Source: Viola odorata
Taxonomy: Eukaryota > Streptophyta > Magnoliopsida > Malpighiales > Violaceae
DNA length: 64,000 bases
Reading direction: 5' to 3'
Assembly: GCA_963691705.1 (NCBI GenBank)
Contig: OY829537.1
Location: 68,531,352-68,595,351, forward strand
Shown: piece by piece, positions 1 through 10,755 of the stretch
Numbering within the stretch: position 1 is the first letter of the stretch
How the letters are laid out: every line of letters starts with the position of its first letter
Translations under genes and position numbers: made by a program
The notes under the pieces: generated by a model
Databases searched by the model: none
The model's input: the letters and a program-made list of their open reading frames with translations, nothing else
What the model was told of the DNA's origin: nothing

Positions 1-335
1 CATAGGCTTACCTTTTGTCTTTGAATGGTGGGGTATTTATAGACAAGGCACGGGCGTTACCTCTAAGGGAGAGGGCGTTATCCAGGAGCGATAACGCCCC
101 TAGTGACGTCATGATAGGCAACCCCAAGTGACATCATGGCTGACCTGGGATGGGATATCGTCGTGCGTGTGGACATATGACGCGTGAGACCCCCCGCTGA
201 CGTCGACCATCCCAGGGTTCTTCTCTCGATGAGGGGTGACAACCTCCACGGTAGGCGCCCAACAGGTACCGCCGTGTCCGGCCTTGACGCGGGGTGATGG
301 CGGAAACGCCCCTAAAATTGCCTTGATTATTATCA
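1..335 (-). repeat. Partial LTR of left Tat-like fragment (TatL)
   Basis: Right-hand part of an LTR cut by the window edge. Its interior matches the layout of the complete Tat2 LTRs: a stretch ending in GGGGTATTTATA near 30-41, dense GCGATA/TATCGC-type words, a C-run before GCTGACGTCGACCATCC at 189-213, and the terminal TTATCA at 330-335. It is followed by AAGCCTAACTGAAAAC, the same motif that follows the Tat2 3' LTR. By analogy with Tat2 this is the 3' LTR of a minus-sense element. The 5' boundary is outside the window. Confidence 0.75.
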
Positions 336-438
336 CAAGCCTAACTGAAAACGAGCCCGAGTGTTTACCAAGGGCTGACGCTTCCTTTTGCTCCTATCGT
401 CCTGCAACGGTTAACAGGATGGCTCGATCTTCGAGGGA

Positions 439-478
439 CACGTGTCCTCATCTGCCCCTCCTCTAGGGGCCTATAAAT
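439..478 (+). promoter_or_regulatory. G-box and TATA box of TatL antisense gene aA
   Basis: CACGTG lies at 439-444 and TATAAAT at 472-478. The ATG at 535 is 63 bases after the TATA box. The Tat2 copy has TATAAA at 23535-23540, 56 bases before its ATG. Confidence 0.6.
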
Positions 479-534
479 TTAAACTTTCTTCGCGCAAATT
501 TCACCTCTTTAGTATTTCTCTTGGCATTTTCATC

Positions 535-917
535 ATGGATGAACTAACAAGAAACTTCTTGCTCTCCAAAGCCCACACCCTAAAGAATCTCACTGAGGCG
601 GACATTGGTTTCCTGGAAACCATAGCGAGGAAGACTTCTGAGGATGTCATGGAACTTCAGGGGATGATGGCCCCCTTCTGTCCAAGCAGCTTGGGATTTC
701 CCTAGAGGACTTCAGCCCCTTGAAGAGTGTCACTAAGTTGGCCGCCACCATCTCTCGCATCGAGGTGGTGATCACCATGCTGCGGTACCGGAAAGACTTG
801 TTGGGGTGATGCCTGAAAGGGATGAGGGTCTGTTCTTCTAAGCTAACCACGATTGCTGATGCCCTAAGGGAGATCCCGGTGGTGCCGGGGGAGGACGATG
901 CAGGGTCCAATGCTTGA
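535..917 (+). pseudogene. Antisense gene aA, TatL copy (small helical protein, broken)
   Basis: The ATG opens with MDELTRNFLLSKAHTL and the frame matches the intact 125-residue aA of Tat2 (23591-23968). A one-base indel near 675-690 shifts the frame, and the homologous continuation (LEDFSPL, then RIEVVITML) lies in another frame with a TGA at the position of a Cys codon near 808. The copy ends with TGA at 915-917. The protein looks mostly helical, with no membrane segment and no recognised domain, so I assign no function. It is the first gene after the 3' LTR and runs opposite to gag-pol of the parent element. Confidence 0.65.
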
Positions 918-990
918 CCGCTTGTCGCCGTCGCTGCATCCCTTTTGGATATTCTCTTTTGTGTATTCGGATGTACGACCCGAGCCGTTA

Positions 991-1010
991 AGCCATAAAT
1001 AAATAAAATG
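991..1010 (+). terminator. Poly(A)-signal cluster after aA (TatL)
   Basis: GCCATAAATAAATAAAATG contains AATAAA and lies about 80 bases after the aA stop. The same GGCCATAAATAAA-type block follows aA in Tat2 (24036-24050) and TatR (about 53882-53896), which supports a real 3' end. Confidence 0.55.
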
Positions 1011-1084
1011 CCTTTCTGTTACTCTGCTTGTGATTTTTCTTTTTTTTTGCAATACGTTAACCGACGCTTCAGTCGAGGGCCACA

Positions 1085-1099
1085 TTAGCCCAACTGAAA
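1085..1099 (-). repeat. Internal copy of the LTR-flanking polypurine-like motif (TatL)
   Basis: AGCCCAACTGAAAAT is nearly the motif found immediately inside the 3' LTRs at 339-351 and 22831-22845. Read on the minus strand it is TTTTCAGTTGGGCT, in the position of a polypurine tract at the LTR edge. Here it lies between aA and aB. Confidence 0.5.
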
Positions 1100-1361
1100 A
1101 TGAGTCTATCATTGGTTGGACTTCTGCAGCATTCATTTCGCCAAGTTGTGACGGTTACTCTTGTGATACGTTGCACATTAATTTCACGTCGTCCCTTCAG
1201 TATCAACTGATTGGGCGGTTTTTTGGTGTTTCTCGATAGATGGAAAATTCCGACAGGCGTGATCACAGGATCCGATTGTGCCATTAAGATCGTTTACCTC
1301 AAAGTGCATTGATTTCTCTCAAAGGTCGTGCGGAAAGGTAGGAAGACTTCCTTGCTTCGAC

Positions 1362-1368
1362 TATTTAA
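1362..1368 (+). promoter_or_regulatory. TATA-like box of TatL gene aB
   Basis: TATTTAA lies 77 bases before the ATG at 1439. TatR has TATTTAA 77 bases before its aB ATG and Tat2 has it 83 bases before, so the spacing is conserved. Confidence 0.55.
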
Positions 1369-1438
1369 GGGGATTCTTTCTTCTTTTCACTGCTCATCTC
1401 CTTCTTTGTACTTCTTCGTTGAGATTGTCTAAGATTTT

Positions 1439-1858
1439 ATGGCTGATTCATATTTCCTGGATGCCCTTGAGCGTGAGTCTCCGCCGACTCCTCCAACCTC
1501 GTTAGATTCCGATGATCCTCCTTCGCCGTGTATGAGGAGGTGACCTGCCCGACGTAAGGGTCATAAGAGGCCTAAGAAGGAGGCTTCTGAGACAGCCAAT
1601 GTGTCGTTTGACCTCTATGTCCCCACTGTTCGAAGGGGCGATGAATTATTTCCACATATCGATCGTTTCATGGAAAGGGACTCTTCCAGCGATATCGGTG
1701 TCGAGGTAGCAGCTCCTGCCGCTAAGAGGGAGTCAGGTCCTCCAAAGCCCGACCTAGAGAAGAAAGCTGACGAGCCCTTCCCTTTTGCTGATGAGGAGTT
1801 TCCATCCTCAGATGGGGATAACTCCTACTGGCCTTCTTACTGGCCTGACGAGGATTAG
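1439..1858 (+). pseudogene. Antisense gene aB, TatL copy (one internal TGA)
   Basis: Starts MADSYFLDALERE followed by a PPTPPTS stretch, a basic segment and an acidic tail (SDGD, PDED) before the TAG at 1856-1858. A TGA at 1541-1543 interrupts the frame in the basic segment; the frame is otherwise open. The Tat2 and TatR copies share the MADSY/MVDSY start, the PPTPPT/PQTPPT motif, an Arg/Lys-rich stretch and an acidic C terminus. The central segment YVPTVRRGDELFPHI is shared with TatR. The basic stretch could be a nuclear localisation signal (inference). No known family is recognised. Confidence 0.6.
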
Positions 1859-2092
1859 TCATTAGGTGCCATGCATGTTGTAGATGCCGTATGGCTTTTC
1901 ATGAATAAGATGATGCTTTCTGTTTTTCTCCCTTCTTAGTCACGCGTTCATGTTAGCTCTACCAATCGTCGGGTGGTTGACGCCGCGAGATTGGTTGCCG
2001 CTGGATGCGATCATTTCTCCAACTTCCATTTGTCAACTGCCCTCTATTAAAGATATAAATGCTTAGCCATAAATATCTTTCAAAGGTCTTTC

Positions 2093-2166
2093 CACGTGCC
2101 ATTTCCCACTTTGTACGTGTCCTGTCTTTATAGGCTGCTCGATTCTCGAGTTTAACCCTTAAAAGG
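2093..2166 (+). promoter_or_regulatory. G-box and TATA-like box of TatL gene aC
   Basis: CACGTG at 2093-2098, a second ACGTG element near 2116-2122 and TTAAAAGG at 2159-2166. The TATA-like box is about 195 bases before the ATG at 2354, against about 197 bases in Tat2 and TatR. The stretch 1859-2092 holds the aB 3' end and no gene that I can see. Confidence 0.55.
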
Positions 2167-2353
2167 AAGAAACTGTTCTCTTTTTATACTTTTACTCGCG
2201 TTTTGAATTTTCTCATCATTCTCTCTCTCTGTTTCTTCTTTTGCTCGAAGGAATTTTCCTCAACCGTTCGTCGGCGCCGGTGGCCTATTCACTGCTTCCT
2301 TCTTCAAGGTATTTTGCTCAATCTTCTCTAGATTTTCTTTTTGTTGGTTCATT

Positions 2354-4335
2354 ATGCGTATGACTAGAGATCACAGGGGTCTTTAGAGACCTTTAGATCT
2401 AGAAGTTGAGAGAACACCCAACCTTTTTACTTGCGAAGAAGTTCTGAAGGCTGAGCTGGAGGGGAATGACATCTCTTTTCCCCCTGATTATTCTGTCAAG
2501 GTTCCTGAGGTTGGTCTGCGGCTTCACGACCCCTTGCCAAAAAACTATAGAATGGTTTATTTTAAGATGTTCCTTTACGGTTTTCGTTTCCCCATTCATG
2601 TTTCTGTAAAAAAGTTGTTGTGTGAATATGATATTAACCCGGCTCAGATAACTCCTTCTTCCTGGTGCGGAATTTACGCCTTTCTTCGCACTTGCGAGTT
2701 GCAACATATCTTTACTCTGTCTGTCAATCTATTCCATAGATGTTTTAGCTGTAGATGTCATAATTGTTTGGTAGATATCATCCCAAGGTGGAATGATGCA
2801 TTCGTTCAGTCATTCTGGTAGGGGTTTCAGGGCTTCGAGGAGACTGTGGCTGACTGGAAAAGTGGCTTCTTCATTGTGGGGCTGCCTTTCATTCCGTGGC
2901 CTAGGGGTTTCAATCGAGGACTTATCGGCTCCGTTTGGGAAAACCCAGTAGTGTTGTCTAGGGGGAGTTAGCTCATGCTAACGCCTTGCTAGAGATAAAT
3001 ATATCATTCTGCATTCGAGAGTTTGCCTTGTACAGGCGTATGGAAGAGTGTATTATAGGTGAGTTTTTCTCTCTCTGCGTTATCGCTTTAACTTGTTCGC
3101 GATTCTAATATATCTTATTATATTGGCAGATGACGTTGAAGGTCAACCACCCAGGGGGGATAACGCTCCTTTAAACATGTTGCCGCTCCAAACGCTACCG
3201 ACCTCTCCACCACCTGAGGGTTCCAGCCGTCAAACTACTCCGCCGAAGAGGAGGAGGACTAAGACAGTCGTTGGGGGATGGAGCGGTATTTTGGCTCGAG
3301 CCTCTCATTTCCTTGACAATTGGTTGCCGGTTTGGGACAAAGGAGTAACTTCAGGTCGACCCATAACTAGGATAACCGATAGCGATAGCAAGGATATGGA
3401 TATCGACACCGAGCTTCACCATGCTTCCTCCGCTCAACGGAAGAAGCTCCGAGTGGGGAAAGACGGTTCTGCTGCTGAGGTTCCTTCAAGGAAGGTTGCC
3501 GAAGCCCCTACCATGGGGATTGACGTTTCTACTATAGTGAGTACTTCCCAAGCGGCAAAGGTTACGGAGGCGGCACATGCCATTCCTCCCATAGTTACTG
3601 AAACTCCGCCAACAGCAGATTCACTTTCGTCGACTGTTGTTCCTGACTCTCCTATTTCCTCTTGCATTCCTGACGTGATGGCGCCAGCTCCCAATTGAAA
3701 CGTACTTCTCGATCCACCGATGGGGGGTCCTTCGCCGTTGTTCCTTACTTCCATTTCGGGTGTCGACGATTCCGCCAAGGGTTCTGCTTCCTCTATTATC
3801 GCCAATTTTTCTCCTCAGGGTCCCCAAGGAGTTCCTTCTTTTCGTTTGGACTTATCAACTCTTGGTACCAGTGGGTTTCGAGCCTTAGGCGTGTCGGACT
3901 AGTTATCGCGGGATCAGTCGACAGCCTTTCTGACGGGTGAGATATTTGGCTCGCCGGAGGATGAAGAGGAGTTGTTGCGGCTTCCTCTCGATATTCAGCA
4001 CGCGCATATCTTAAACGATGCCTTGGCCGGCTTCCGCAAGATGTACTATTTTCTCAAAGCTCATGGCGATAAGCTTTGAGGTCCACCTAATTCGAAGGAG
4101 CAATTGGATGCCGCTTTAACTAAAGTGAAAGAGTTGACGCGGCTTCAAAATTGCACCTTGGCGGAGTTGAATGATCGCCGTGCTGAACTTGCAAGGGAGA
4201 AATCCAAGGGGAAAACCAAAGTTGAGTTCCTAGAAGCTGAGTTGGTGGCGGCTAAGGCTGAGTTGGTTGCCGCTGACAAGAAAAACTCTCTTCTTCGTGA
4301 AGAGATATCGTCTCGCGATGCGGATCTGGCAAAGG
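2354..4335 (+). pseudogene. Antisense gene aC, TatL copy (gypsy-type transposon domain, intron, coiled coil; broken)
   Basis: Exon 1 runs from the ATG at 2354 to 3058 and encodes the domain signature YFKMFLYGFRFPIH, then NPAQITPSSWCGIYAFLR, which resembles the Pfam 'putative gypsy type transposon' family (PF04195). A GT-AG intron is predicted at 3059-3129, at the same place as in Tat2. Exon 2 encodes a Ser/Pro-rich region followed by a heptad-like helix from about 4090. Stops interrupt the frame near 2385 (TAG), 2818 (TAG), 3696 (TGA), 3900 (TAG) and 4077 (TGA). At about 4335 the coiled-coil frame passes directly into reverse-transcriptase sequence, so the C terminus is replaced. It is a relic, not an expressed gene. 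Confidence 0.65.
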
Positions 4336-6880
4336 TTCACTTGAACGACTTGGAAGAAGTCTTTAGCGTGATGAGAGAATATAAAATGAAGTTGAATCCC
4401 CGAAAATGCATGTTTGCATTTCAGACGGGAAAATTCTTGGGTTATGTGGTTAGCCGAAAAGGCATCCAACCCAACCCTTCGAAGGTCAAAGCTATCCAGG
4501 ACATGATATCTCCTCGAACCGTCAAAGAGATACAAAGATTGACTGGGCGGGTTATCACCCTGGGGCGGTTTATATCTAAGCAAGGCGAGAGATGCCTGCC
4601 CTTCTTCAAGGTCATACACAAAAAAATGCCTTTCGGGTGGACAACAGAATGTGAAGAGGCGTTTATGGCCCTAAAAGCTTATTTATCATTTGACCTAGTG
4701 TTAACAAGGCCTGAACAAGGAGATACCTTGTAGTTATACCTCGGCGTTGCCGATGAAGTGGTCAGTGTCGTCCTCGTTCGAGACGACAATCACCTGCAAC
4801 ACCCTGTCTACTTCATAAGTTATGTTTTGAAAGATGCCGAGCTACGATACGCTCGCATTGAGAAAATAGTGTTTGCGCTGGTGCAGGCCACAAGGAAAAT
4901 GGACAGATATTTCCAAGCTCATCCCGTTATTGTGCTTACTGACCAACCGCTTAAAAGGATATTCAGGAAACCTGAATCTTCGGGAAGGATGTTGATTTGG
5001 GCCATTGAACTTGAGCAATACGGGTTGCGGTACAAAAATTGACCCTCCGTGAAAGCCCAAATCCTAGCAGACTTCATAGCGGAATGTACCTTCACAGAAG
5101 ACCCTCTGACGGATTTAACCGAAGAGTAAAAAGATAACCTGGATCTCCCGTTCCCGGAAACTTACACTGACTTATGGATCATCCACGTGGATGGAGCCAA
5201 GAATCAAGAATCAGCCGGAGCTGGGATCTTTATGATTGGACAGCGCAATATACATATAAGATATGCCATCAGAATCCTGCAACCGTTATCTAATAACACG
5301 GCAGAGTACGAAGCACTATTGGCTGGGCTCAAGATAGGAAGAAGCTTCTCCGATAAAGCCATACATGATACGGGGATGATGGGAGACCTGCGACTAAAGA
5401 TCTATGGAGATTTCAAGTTGATAATAGACCAAGTCCTGGGACACTCTCAGGCTAGAGAGCCCATCATGGTGCAGTACCTCGCCAAGGTGAAGCGCAAATT
5501 GTTGGAAATAAAGAAAAGTGGTATGCAAGTCAACTTTGAGCACATCCCTCGAGAGGATAACGCTAAAGCAGACAACCTCGCTAAACTCGCTGTAAACCCG
5601 GAAGCATCTATACCTAAGGGTGTGTACTATCGTGAGATATCCGTGCCTTCCTTCATGGAGGAGCAAGCGTCACTTTATGTTGAAGAAATTGAAAATGACT
5701 GGCGAATTCCCGTCATAAAATACTTGAAACAGGAGCAGTTACCCACGGATAAGGCTGAAAAGAAGAAGGTGCTGAAACAAGCGGCGCGATGTACGTATTA
5801 TGATGGGGAACTGGTGCGGAGATGTTTTTCCCACCCAGCCGCCAAGTGTATAACGGAACAAGAGTGTCTCCACACCTTACGAGAAATCCACGAAGGAATA
5901 TGCGGCATGCACACATCCGGCAGTACCTTAGCCACGCAAGTATTTAGGTCAGGATTTTACTGGCCCACAATTCGCAGAGATTGTCATGATTATGTGCGAA
6001 CATGCCAAAAGTGTCAGGAATTCTCTAAGATTCCCCGGCAACCCGCCACGGAAAGTTTTGAAATTGTGGCTCCTTGTCCTTTCGTGAAATGGGGGATAGA
6101 TATCCTGGGCCCGTTTCCAAAAGCAAGGTCCCGGCTAAAATTTGTGGTCGTGGCGGTGGATTACTTCACCAAATGGCCAACATCACAACGGAAAAAATTT
6201 AGCGTTTCTTCAAACACCAAGTTATCATGCGGTTTGGTGTACCACGTGTGCTTGTTAGCGATAACGGGACGTAATTCACCAGCCGATTCTTTAGAGACTA
6301 ATGCATGGAATTCTAGATCGAGCAAAGATTCTCCTCCGTGGCTCACCCGCAGACCAATGGTCAAGCGGAAGTGACGAACCGGAGTATTCTTAGCGGTATA
6401 AAGAAAAACCTAGAAGGGTCCAAAAAGAAATGGGCAGAAGAACTGTCGTATTTGATGTGGGCGTATCGCATAACCGTTAAAACCAGCATTGGAGAAACAC
6501 CCTTCGCGTTGGCGTTCGCCACGGAGGCCGTCACACCCGTGGAAATCGGCACCGTAAGCCTGCGAGTGGCATACTTTAGGTAGGAACTGAACGAGGAAAG
6601 GTTGCGAGCGAACCTCGACATGTTACCAAAACTGCAGGAGGAAACCCTTCTGAAAATGCTGCACAACAAACAAAAAATGGCGCGATATCACAATAGGCGC
6701 GTCAAAGAGCGATTGCTCAAAGCAGGAGATATGGTACTTAGAGACAAACGAGCAGCTGGTTAATGCATGGGAAAACTCAATTCAAACTGGGACGGGCCAT
6801 ACCGCGTTACCTGCGTCATCGAAAAGGGGGCGTACCACCTAGAAATGCTTGACGAGAATATTCTTGTGTGTTTGTGGCTG
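4336..6880 (+). pseudogene. pol: Tat1 pol remnant: RT C-terminus, RNase H, archaeal-type RNase H, integrase
   Basis: Begins just after the position of the RT catalytic YVDD box, which is missing, with the segment around KLNPRKCMFAFQTGKFLGY. Conventional RNase H follows at about 4740-5060. A second, archaeal-type RNase H lies at about 5180-5600 with VDGAKNQ, EYEALLAGL and NAKADNLAKLA. Its GDS motif reads GDF, with the Asp kept. The integrase shows a His-His-Cys-Cys finger (near 5860-6020), WGIDILGPF and [16 protein letters not shown] deletion and frameshift after DYFTKW (near 6176) removes part of the core. Stops include TAG at 4731-4733, TGA at 5041-5043, TAA near 5127, TAG near 6581 and TAA near 6760. 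The C terminus is cut by a deletion of about 100 bp relative to Tat2. Non-functional. Confidence 0.85.
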
Positions 6881-6907
6881 CTTATGTGCAGATGATAAAG
6901 GGTGCCA

Positions 6908-7420
6908 GGAGTGAAAAGTCCTATCCTTATGACGGCCAGTCCTAATCAGACGGCTCACTAAGACGAGACACGCCCTGGAATACCTAAAATTTAGTGATTG
7001 GGAGTGAAAAGTCCTATCCTTGTGGTAGTCACGCTAACATAGGTGGGCCATTAAGACGAGGCACGTCCCAACACCCCCGGGAGTGAAAAGTCCTATCCTA
7101 GTGGTAAACCGGGCTAACATAGACGGGCCACTAAGACGAGGCATGTCCCGGTATCCCTAGGAGTGAAAAGTCCTATCCTTACGCTGACCGTGCTCGTGGG
7201 GACGGCTCGCTAATATAAGACGCGCCCCAAGGAGATAGTAACTCCATCCCGGAAGTGAAAATCCTATCCTTGTGATAACCGGGCTAATACAGACGACTCA
7301 CTAAGACGAGGCACGATTCTAGGGATGCGAGGTCAACGCTTGGGAGTGAAAAATCCTATCCTTGTGACGGCCAGTCCTGATCCGACGGCTCACTAAGATG
7401 AGGCATGCCCCAGGCCGATC
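6908..7420 (+). repeat. Tandem repeat in the Tat1 3' untranslated region (6 units, 79-93 bp)
   Basis: Units start with GGAGTGAAAAGTCCTATCC (with small variants) at 6908, 7001, 7080, 7160, 7251 and 7343, and each contains a CACTAAGACGAGGCACG-type block. The array sits directly after pol. Tat2 has a shorter, more degenerate version of the same array on its sense strand at 31140-31605, so the array is an element component. The stretch 7421-7790 holds the last part of the spacer and no supported gene. Confidence 0.85.
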
Positions 7421-7790
7421 GTGGGAATTTGGAAACGCGGAAAGAAATTGCTAAATCCCAGCGAGTAACCAGATGGGGAATCCCTGGTGAAGATGACTGG
7501 TTGAGAAAGCGATAGTTGAGAATGAGCAAGGACGCGGTGGAGACAATAAAAATATTAGCGCCCGTGCAGATGATAATGTCACATGACGTACCGATCGCGG
7601 GAACTCAGAGAACAAAGAGGTGGGGTGGAAAGATCAGACATAAAGAAAATAGCAGATGGGATAATTGTTCAAAAAATCCTCGAAGGGTTACAAAAGACAA
7701 GGCTTCTAAGAGTGGAGAACAAAATGGACGCCACTCCACCTACAAAAAAGAGTGACAAAAGGCCTATTGCGCGGCAGCATGGCTATGTCC

Positions 7791-10178
7791 TTACCCTTCG
7801 TCACCCCCTGTTTCCGCCCAATCGAAATGGTCTTCTACGGGAATGTTTGAATTCTTGAGAAAGGCGTCAGAAAGAGCGTCACCACGATACACTTCCTCCC
7901 CGTGAATTTCCATGAAACACTGAGACATGATGCGGGCAGTTGTCTCAATATACCATTTCTTCTTTGCTGCCACCTCCCCCTCCAGCGCGGCGCTCCTAGC
8001 TCTCTCTGCCGCTAGAATGCAGTTAAGATCAGATACCTTAGTGATCTCTCACTCTGCGACATCTCTCGAGTCTTTCTTAGCTATTGCCAAGCTCACCACT
8101 AACTTTTGGCTATTCTCCAATAACCACTTCTTTTCTTCCCGCTCCTTAGCAAGCTCCTCGGTAAGCTGACGATGAGTGTCCTGCTCCCTAGCAAGCTCTT
8201 CGGAGCGCTGGCGACGAGCGTTGCGAAGCTCATCTGAGGCAGAAGTGAGAGAAGCGACCTGATGCAGCATATACCGAGACCAGTAGTGAAAATGAGAGAA
8301 GGTAGAGAACATGGTAGAGCGCAAAAGAGCCACTTGCTCATCAGATTCCCGAGAAAGAAACACCTCTTCCTCTTCAGGGGACGATAACGCATGAGCGGCT
8401 AAGAAAGAGGCAACTTCTACGGAACTCTCCCCCCGACAGCCACGAACCCTGTCCTCCGCAGGTTACCCAAGTCGATGTGATGGGTAACGGGGCCAGACTG
8501 GGTTATCGAACTCACATTAGCCTAGAGATGAGGAATGGTAGCCCCATCAGGGCTATACATCGAGGCAGCGAAAGGCACGAAATGAAGTGAAGGGGGAGAA
8601 GGAGGCTAGCAGGAGGATGTCTCCCCTGGAAGTCCAAAAGAACCAAAAGACTAAAAGGCTGAAAGGCCACCCCCTGTCAAACCCTTAGTAAAGCCCATTC
8701 CATCAAAGAAAGAACCACGAGGTGACGGGCCGAGGAAATTAAGCAAAGGGTCCATAGCTCCCAATGGGCCAGAAGACTGATCGCCAGGGGGCATCATCGA
8801 ATCGAAAGCGACGATATTTTCTCCCTCATTAATAGCGGGACCCGTTGACAGACCCGAGTTTTCCCCGTCGAGCCGTTGTCTCTTATTGGGGCACTGAAAC
8901 ACGTGGGACAAGTTCATATCGCCTGACAGTGGTAATTGAGTAGGGGTAGCAGCGATAGTCTGCAATGAAAAGCATGAAGAAAAATAAAAAAGCAGAAGAA
9001 AGAAAATGCTAAGAAGCATTAAGGAACCAAAAGCGAGATGACGTAACCACAAAAGAAACACGTATAGTGGCAATATTGCCAACTGGCACCTCGAAGGAAG
9101 CTCCCGCTTGTGAAGGAGGAATAAGGGTGACAACACGTCTAGTCCTCTTCTTTCTTTTTTTCGGAGGAGCTCGGGAAGAAGACGCCTGAGTGGGAGCAAC
9201 AGCAATTGTCACGGCAGGAATAGAAGTAGGAATAGCGGTATCACCCTCGCCAATCGAAGAAGAAGGCATTTGGAAGGGATTTGCGGTCACAGTAGGCGGA
9301 ACGACCGGGTTATCAACATCAGCAGCAGCGGCAACGGTAGCGACTTCTCGCTGTAAAGCCCTTCTCTCCCGTCTCCTAACGTTTTCAGGCTTCTGAACTT
9401 CTTTAGGCCCTGCCCAAACGCGATACAACATTAGCATTAGTATCGCCCGAAGCAATAAAGACAAAGACACAGACACTCACGGGTAATAAGGCTCGAATGT
9501 CAATCCCGCAAGCAAGATTGCGAGTATGAACGTAGATATCCAACTCGAGTAGCTTGTCAAACCAGCCTTTCTCAGCTGTAGGAAGAGCCTCCCACTGACC
9601 CCAGGCACTATCCCTGACATCTTGGTTAAAACCGGTCCGCCATCGAGGACTAGGAAGTTCGACAACAAAAAAATCCTCTTTCTATTCAATGGAAGACTCA
9701 AGGTGTAGAAGCTTCCAAGTGAAGGATTTAAGCTAGTCATCGCTATAACGGGGCGATATCGCTAACACAACCCTATGGTTATACAGTTGAAAAAGAGACT
9801 TAGGTAATAACAGGGAAGAGGAATCGATCCCCTTATATTTACAGAGTTCTAGAAACGCGTAAACACAGCAATATCCGTGGGGGATAACTGGGCAGGATTC
9901 ACATCTAGAGAGAACAACATCTCTTTGATGAAAGAGTCAAGGGGAAGTCGGAAGCCATAGCTAAACATCTTGGCATACAGGATCCTACTGTTGCCAGGCA
10001 TCACACTATTAAGACGAAGTGAATCAGAAGCAACAGAAACCTTATAATCATTAGGAATACGGGCTTTACTTCTGGCTAAATGATCTTGAAGTATGGCTGA
10101 GGAAGTAAGGGTGGTAGTAGTATTATCAATTTTTTCCTCATCTACAGATTTGGTTTGAGAATGACGAGTCTTAGCCAT
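7791..10178 (-). pseudogene. Antisense gene aD, Tat1 copy (three exons, broken)
   Basis: Runs opposite to the Tat1 pol. The start MAKTRHSQTKSVDEEK matches aD of Tat2 (MAKTRRSESKSIDEKK). Exon 1 spans 10178-9481 with the domain segment YAKMFSYGFRLPLD, then NPAQLSP; a frame disruption near 9850 and a TAG replacing Trp near 9680 break it. Intron 1 is 9480-9410 and intron 2 is 9061-8960, both GT-AG and matching the Tat2 intron positions. Exon 2 ends in a Lys/Arg-rich stretch. Exon 3 (8959-7791) contains GDMNLSHVFQCPNKRQRL, then a long Glu/Arg-rich coiled coil near 8060-8360 interrupted by a TGA, then a conserved C-terminal segment ending near 7791. Confidence 0.75.
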
Positions 10179-10340
10179 AGTGAAAATAAAGAAAGAATGA
10201 AGAAGATGATAGATGAGGATAGAAATAGAGAAACCCAGAATGCCCAGATGGTGGAAAGAAGAAACGTAAAACGGCTTGAGAAGGAGAAGGAGAGGCGAGA
10301 ATAGAATGACAAAAGAGGAAAAAAGAAACTTATGTTGGGT

Positions 10341-10575
10341 TTTATAACCCTAGCAGTTGAATAAAATGACTGATGCAACAGTCGTCGCCTGTGTGACGCG
10401 CTACGAAGAAAAGACACGAGCAATGAGTATAATTCTAGGAAAGTGAGAAGACGCTTCGATCTCACCGGATCCTAGGGCAAGCCAAACCCTAGCGCACCCT
10501 CGAACAGACACGTGTATCAGGATCATCATGACTTCTCTCCTGCATTAATGAAGGGATCTTGAGCATTTAATGCTC
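10341..10575 (-). promoter_or_regulatory. Promoter of Tat1 gene aD: TATA box, G-box, palindrome
   Basis: On the minus strand the TATA box GGTTATAAAACCC covers about 10339-10352, roughly 169 bases from the ATG at 10178. CACGTG is at 10509-10514, GAAGTCATGATG near 10526-10537, and the near-palindrome GAGCATTTAATGCTC at 10561-10575. The same four elements occur in the same order at matching distances before aD in Tat2 and TatR. The stretch 10576-10750 shows nothing further. Confidence 0.7.
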
Positions 10576-10750
10576 TGAAAAGCAGAATCGATTTTCAAAT
10601 GAAGTCAGGCGCGATAGCACGGTTGCCAGGATAACGCACTTCAGCGTTAGCTCAAATGGCGCGTCATCAAAACAAAGCAAAAAGAGAGGGATATCGCGGT
10701 AGAAAACCGATCGTTATTTAAAGAAGAATCCCAAGCATTATTACACAATA

Positions 10751-10755
10751 ATCAT
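10751..10755. repeat. Left target-site duplication of Ath1 (ATCAT)
   Basis: ATCAT directly precedes the LTR start TGATCG at 10756. The same five bases follow the other LTR at 39621-39625. Sequence on both outer sides belongs to Tat1. Confidence 0.9.
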
